A stretch of DNA of 9,638 nt from Pseudomonadota bacterium (GTDB lineage Bacteria > Pseudomonadota > Gammaproteobacteria > Burkholderiales > SG8-39). The notes under the pieces are model-generated. The model worked only from the letters and a program-made list of their open reading frames with translations, was not told the DNA's origin and searched no databases. The stretch lies in NCBI GenBank assembly GCA_003242425.1, contig QGUL01000040.1, forward strand, positions 1-9,638, given 5' to 3'. Below are positions 6,574 through 9,638 of the stretch, in pieces. A program made the translations under genes and the position numbers. Every line of letters starts with the position of its first letter. Within the stretch, counting starts at the first letter, position 1.

Positions 6574-7188
6574 TTAGTTGCGGTCTTTGAGTGCGAGGCC
6601 GAGGCTCTGCAGGTAAGCGATCAGCACGTCCAGTTCGGTCTTGCCTTGCAGCGCCTTGGGCGCCTCGGCAATTTCCTCGTCGGTGTACGGCACACCGAGC
6701 TTACGCAGAGTCCTCATGCGCGCCTGGATGGTGCTGTTGTCCACCGGCGCGTTCTCCAGCCACGGGTAGGCCGGCATGATCGACTCGGGCACCACCGCAC
6801 GCGGATTGATCAGGTGGATGCGGTGCCATTCGTCGCTGTAGCGGCCGCCCACGCGGGCGAGGTCCGGACCGGTACGCTTCGAGCCCCACAGGAAGGGGTG
6901 GTCGTACACGAACTCGCCGGCCACCGAGTAGTGGCCGTAGCGTTCGGTTTCGGCCCGGAACGGACGGATCATCTGCGAATGGCAGTTGTTGCAGCCCTCG
7001 CGGATGTAGATGTCCCGTCCCGCCAGCTGCACCGCGTTGTACGGCTTCAGACCCGCCACCGGCGTGGTGGTGGACTTCTGGAAGAACAGCGGAACGATTT
7101 CGAGCAGACCGCCGACGCTCACCACCAACAACGTGAGGACGATCAGCCAACCGACGTTGCGCTCGATTTTCTCTTGTGTGAAAGCCAT
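6574..7188 (-). CDS. ccoO: Cbb3-type cytochrome c oxidase subunit II (monohaem cytochrome c)
   Basis: 204 residues, full length. CcoO is the membrane-anchored monohaem cytochrome c that relays electrons from CcoP to the catalytic subunit. An N-terminal helix lies at about residues 13-36. The haem c site is C66-N-N-C69-H70 in the conserved [15 protein letters not shown] segment, with the likely axial ligand M138 in SIMPAYPWL. The segments [21 protein letters not shown] and [19 protein letters not shown] are strongly conserved in FixO proteins. It follows ccoN by 15 bases with a GAGGG ribosome site upstream of the ATG, and precedes ccoQ by 9 bases; all are one operon. Confidence 0.97.
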   Translation of the reverse strand: MAFTQEKIERNVGWLIVLTLLVVSVGGLLEIVPLFFQKSTTTPVAGLKPYNAVQLAGRDIYIREGCNNCHSQMIRPFRAETERYGHYSVAGEFVYDHPFLWGSKRTGPDLARVGGRYSDEWHRIHLINPRAVVPESIMPAYPWLENAPVDNSTIQARMRTLRKLGVPYTDEEIAEAPKALQGKTELDVLIAYLQSLGLALKDRN

Positions 7189-7203
7189 TTTCTTGATCCC
7201 TCG

Positions 7204-8637
7204 TTACGCGTGGGCATGAGCTTCGACGGGCGGGATGCGCGCATCCACGCGCTCCCCGATCGCCGCCGTCTTGATGAGGTTGTAGAGCATCAAGAACATG
7301 CCGGCCAGGTACATCAGACCGCCCAGAACGCGGATCGCGTAGAACGGCATGCTGGCCTTGGTCGACTCGACGAAGGTATAGGTGAGCGTGCCGTCGTCAT
7401 TGACCGCGCGCCACATCAGACCCTGGGTCACCCCCGAGATCCACATCGCGGCGATGTACAGCACGATGCCGATGGTGGCGATCCAGAAGTGCAGCGTGAT
7501 GAGCTTGGTGCTCCACATCTCGGTGCGGCCGTACATGCGCGGGATCAGGTAGTAGAGCGAGCCGATGGTGATGAAGCCCACCCAGCCGAGCGCGCCGGAG
7601 TGCACGTGGCCGATGGTCCAGTCGGTGTAGTGCGAGAGCGCGTTCACCGTCTTGATCGACATCATCGGACCCTCGAAGGTCGACATGCCGTAGAACGACA
7701 GCGACACGATCAGGAACTTGAGGATCGGGTCGGTGCGCAGTTTGTGCCAGGCGCCCGACAGGGTCATGATGCCGTTGATCATGCCGCCCCAGGACGGCGC
7801 CAGCAGGATCAGCGAGAACAGCATGCCGACGCTCTGCGTCCAGTCGGGCAGCGCGGTGTAATGCAGGTGGTGCGGACCGGCCCACATGTACACGAAGATC
7901 AGCGCCCAGAAGTGCACTACCGACAGACGGTAGGAGTACACGGGGCGCTGCGCCTGCTTCGGCACGAAGTAGTACATCATGCCGAGGAAGCCGGCGGTCA
8001 GGAAAAAGCCCACCGCGTTGTGACCGTACCACCACTGGATCATGGCGTCCTGCACCCCGGCGTAGGCCGAGTAGGACTTGAGGAACGTGGCGGGCAGCGC
8101 CGCGCTGTTGACGATGTGCAGCAGCGCCACGGCCAGGATGAAGGCGCCGAAGAACCAGTTCGCCACGTAGATGTGCGGCACCTTGCGCTTGGCGATGGTG
8201 CCGAAGAACACGATGGCGTACGCGATCCAGACGAGGGCGATCAGGATGTCGATCGGCCACTCCAGCTCGGCGTACTCCTTGGAGGTCGTGATGCCCAGCG
8301 GCAGGGTGATGACCGCCAGGACGATGACCGCCTGCCAACCCCAGAAGGTGAAGGCCGCCAGCTTGTCACTGAACAGCCGCACCTGACAGGTGCGCTGGAC
8401 GACGTAGTACGACGTCGCGAACAGACCGCAGCCGCCGAACGCGAAGATCACCGCGTTGGTGTGCAGCGGGCGTAGTCGCCCGAACGAAAGCCACGGTATG
8501 CCGTGGGTCATGTCCGGGAACACAAACTGTAAAGCGATGAACACGCCGACGAACATGCCGACGATGCCCCAGACCACCGTCATGACGGCGAACTGCTTTA
8601 CAACCTTGTAGTTATAGGTTTCTTGTGTGGCGTCCAT
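7204..8637 (-). CDS. ccoN: Cbb3-type cytochrome c oxidase catalytic subunit I
   Basis: 477 residues from the ATG at 8637 ([10 protein letters not shown]), the usual family start. The frame is open 23 residues further to 8706, but that extension overlaps the predicted promoter. CcoN is the 12-helix haem-copper oxidase subunit that reduces oxygen to water and pumps protons. The metal ligands expected from the Pseudomonas stutzeri CcoN structure are all present, one residue earlier than in its numbering: H59 and H346 for haem b, H344 for haem b3, and H206 (WYGHNAV), H256 and H257 (AGPHHLHY) for CuB. The catalytic cross-linked tyrosine is Y250 (FVYMWAG). The C-terminal tail is short and His-containing (EAHAHA). 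It is first gene of ccoNOQP, with an FNR box and -10 element upstream. Confidence 0.98.
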   Translation of the reverse strand: MDATQETYNYKVVKQFAVMTVVWGIVGMFVGVFIALQFVFPDMTHGIPWLSFGRLRPLHTNAVIFAFGGCGLFATSYYVVQRTCQVRLFSDKLAAFTFWGWQAVIVLAVITLPLGITTSKEYAELEWPIDILIALVWIAYAIVFFGTIAKRKVPHIYVANWFFGAFILAVALLHIVNSAALPATFLKSYSAYAGVQDAMIQWWYGHNAVGFFLTAGFLGMMYYFVPKQAQRPVYSYRLSVVHFWALIFVYMWAGPHHLHYTALPDWTQSVGMLFSLILLAPSWGGMINGIMTLSGAWHKLRTDPILKFLIVSLSFYGMSTFEGPMMSIKTVNALSHYTDWTIGHVHSGALGWVGFITIGSLYYLIPRMYGRTEMWSTKLITLHFWIATIGIVLYIAAMWISGVTQGLMWRAVNDDGTLTYTFVESTKASMPFYAIRVLGGLMYLAGMFLMLYNLIKTAAIGERVDARIPPVEAHAHA

Positions 8638-8697
8638 TGGTAGGCGCTTCCCCTTGGCTATGAAATTCGTTTGCGACGCGCGCAGGCATCCAATATG

Positions 8698-8719
8698 GCG
8701 AGCCAATCCTATGGCTCGC
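8698..8719. repeat. 22-bp interrupted palindrome spanning the ccoN promoter core
   Basis: GCGAGCCA (8698-8705) and TGGCTCGC (8712-8719) are perfect 8-bp inverted arms around a 6-base centre that holds most of the -10-like element. It could be a repressor operator or simply form a hairpin. Neither strand has a T-run after it, so it is not an intrinsic terminator. The motif TGGCTCGCG recurs at 1696-1704, just upstream of the hemN start. Confidence 0.5.
8706..8711 (-). promoter_or_regulatory. Candidate ccoN -10 element
   Basis: On the minus strand this reads TAGGAT, four of six matches to TATAAT. It predicts a transcription start near 8698-8699 and a leader of about 61 bases before the ccoN ATG. 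The FNR box centre at 8739.5 is then at about -41, the classical spacing for FNR-activated promoters, which supports the assignment despite the imperfect hexamer. Confidence 0.6.
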
Positions 8720-8732
8720 GAAAAATCTTCAC

Positions 8733-8746
8733 TTGATTTAGGTCAA
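8733..8746. promoter_or_regulatory. FNR/ANR box upstream of ccoN
   Basis: TTGATTTAGGTCAA matches the FNR consensus at nine of ten conserved positions (minus strand TTGAC-N4-ATCAA). It lies in the 170-bp gap between ccoS and ccoN, 28 bases upstream of a -10-like element, giving class II activator geometry. It is probably bound by the Fnr protein encoded in this window to induce ccoNOQP at low oxygen. Confidence 0.85.
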
Positions 8747-8807
8747 AGGCTGTTTCGAGACGCCATCCACGCAGTCGATAGCCACCATCGACCGGCGCGA
8801 TATCGGT

Positions 8808-8974
8808 TCAGCGCGGCGTGCTTTGTCCCGAAGGACGGTCGTCGTCGAGCAGGATCTTGAAGGCGGGTCCTTCGAGATCGTCGAACTGGCCGCCCCGGAG
8901 GGCGTGCCAGAACACCACGGCGATCACGAACACCAGGACACGGACAGCGGGATGAGCAGATACAGTGCATCCAT
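8808..8974 (-). pseudogene. ccoS: Cbb3 oxidase maturation protein CcoS, interrupted by a frameshift
   Basis: CcoS is a small single-helix membrane protein needed to insert haem b and copper cofactors into CcoN. From the ATG at 8974 the reading is MDALYLLIPLSV, then the frame runs into TGA at 8926-8924. In the -1 frame, from about 8939, the expected protein continues as VLVFVIAVVFWHALRGGQF, then DDLEGPAFKILLDDDRPS and a stop at 8810-8808. The span is 167 bases; one added base near 8939-8944 would restore an ordinary protein of about 55 residues with the family's PLS-x-VLVF helix and DDLEGPA motif. There is no homopolymer at the site. The gene begins 6 bases after the ccoI stop. This may be a sequencing or assembly error or a true recent inactivation; the sequence alone cannot decide. 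Confidence 0.88.
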
Positions 8975-8980
8975 CTTTCT

Positions 8981-9638
8981 TCACTTCCCCGCCTGCCCGC
9001 GGCGCAGCCGCAGCGCGTTCGCCACCACCAGCAGCGAACTCGCCGACATGCCCAGCGCGGCAAGCCAGGGTGAAACCAGTCCGGCCACGGCGGCCGGGAT
9101 CACGAGCAGGTTGTAACCAAATCCCCAGGCGAGATTTTGCCTGATAATTCGGCGGCTTTTCTCGGTCAGCGCGAGAACGCGCAGCAAATCGTAAGGTTTG
9201 CCGCTCAGCAGCACCGCATCTGCGTGCGCCTGCGACAGCGTGGCGCCGCTCGCCATCGCGATCGACACGTCGGCCTGCGCGAGCACCGGCGCGTCGTTGA
9301 CGCCGTCGCCCACCATCGCCACGACGCGCCCTTCGCGCTGCAGCGCGCGCACGTACTCGCCCTTCTCTTCCGGCGTGGCTTCGGCGCGCGCGTATTCGAT
9401 GCCCAGGCGCTGCGCCACCTCGCGCACCGCGCCCTCGCCGTCGCCGCTGAGCAGATGCACGCGCTTGCCGGCGGCGCGCAGCGCCTCGATCAGCTCGCGC
9501 GCCTGCGGCTTGAGGGCGTCGCCCAGCACGAAACAGGCGACCGGTCCGCGGCGGTCGTAACGCCCCGCCTCGGGATGCATCCAGGCGTCGCGGCGGAGCG
9601 CCCGGCCCGCCCCACGCGCCTCCGCGCAACGGGACTTG
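8981..9638 (-). CDS. ccoI: Copper-transporting P-type ATPase CcoI (FixI), C-terminal part
   Basis: Partial: about 219 C-terminal residues are in the window and the frame stays open to the right edge. CcoI is the P1B-type ATPase that moves Cu(I) across the cytoplasmic membrane for cbb3 oxidase assembly. Visible are the end of the phosphorylation/nucleotide domain, with a conserved LGDALKPQARELIEAL and LLSGDGEGAV segment, then the hinge motif MVGDGVNDAPVLAQADVSI. The last two helices follow, with GFGYN and the metal-site MSASS of P1B ATPases, ending NALRLRRGQAGK. The DKTGT phosphorylation site, CPC motif and metal-binding domains would lie beyond the edge. It is followed at 6 bases by ccoS. Position next to ccoS and ccoN separates it from the general copper exporter CopA. 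Confidence 0.93.
   Translation of the reverse strand, partial: KSRCAEARGAGRALRRDAWMHPEAGRYDRRGPVACFVLGDALKPQARELIEALRAAGKRVHLLSGDGEGAVREVAQRLGIEYARAEATPEEKGEYVRALQREGRVVAMVGDGVNDAPVLAQADVSIAMASGATLSQAHADAVLLSGKPYDLLRVLALTEKSRRIIRQNLAWGFGYNLLVIPAAVAGLVSPWLAALGMSASSLLVVANALRLRRGQAGK

Noticed and set aside
7652..7665. FNR-box-like TTGATCGACATCAT
   Set aside because: It lies inside conserved ccoN codons, has one mismatch and has no promoter context.
6409..8475. Plus-strand open frame of 688 codons
   Set aside because: It lies antisense to ccoO and ccoN. Its length reflects GC-rich codon bias, and its composition (Arg/His/Asp/Gln-rich, no recognisable domain) is that of a shadow frame.
8638..8706. 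N-terminal extension of ccoN to 8706
   Set aside because: It overlaps the predicted -10 element and transcription start; the family normally begins at the ATG at 8637.
8808..9629. Long minus-strand frame joining the ccoS tail to an out-of-frame reading of ccoI
   Set aside because: Only the last part (from about 8939) is real protein, the tail of ccoS. The rest is an Arg/Ala/Gly-rich shadow of ccoI.

Overview
This GC-rich window holds a nearly complete locus for a cbb3-type cytochrome c oxidase, the high-affinity terminal oxidase used at low oxygen. It also holds the oxygen sensor that probably controls it and an oxygen-independent haem biosynthesis enzyme. The gene order (ccoI-ccoS-ccoN-ccoO-ccoQ-ccoP-ccoG-ccoH, then hemN and a divergent fnr) and the protein sequences suggest a proteobacterium. 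A betaproteobacterium is my best guess and a gammaproteobacterium is possible; this rests on family resemblance recalled without a database search.

Layout from the right edge leftward, all on the minus strand except fnr. The C-terminal third of the copper-transporting ATPase CcoI (9638-8981) is followed by ccoS (8974-8808), which carries an apparent one-base deletion. A 170-bp intergenic region has an FNR box about 41 bp upstream of a -10-like element. Next come the structural genes ccoN, ccoO, ccoQ and ccoP, closed by a strong intrinsic terminator (5404-5369). A second set follows: ccoG, ccoH (GTGA overlap), an unnamed small cysteine-rich membrane protein and a UspA-family protein. fnr (1787-2524, plus strand) converges on the uspA-like gene, with a GC-rich hairpin between them. 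fnr is divergent from hemN (1692-307). The 94-bp gap between them contains a perfect FNR box, TTGAT-N4-ATCAA. hemN overlaps by ATGA the start of a TauE/SafE-like (DsbD_2-type) membrane protein that runs off the left edge.

How they work together: CcoN is the catalytic haem b/b3-CuB subunit. CcoO and CcoP are the mono- and dihaem cytochrome c subunits, and CcoQ is the small stabilising subunit. CcoG, CcoH, CcoI and CcoS handle copper reduction, copper delivery, assembly and cofactor insertion. HemN makes haem precursor without oxygen. Fnr has the four cysteines of an Fe-S oxygen sensor, and FNR boxes precede both ccoN and hemN/fnr, so this looks like a self-contained low-oxygen respiration module.

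This is a well-known kind of system and I see no wholly new one. The points most worth checking are the ccoS frameshift, a 22-bp palindrome enclosing the ccoN -10 element, and the small cysteine-rich membrane protein. No stretch over 300 bases lacks a gene. I saw no tRNA, rRNA, CRISPR array or mobile element.
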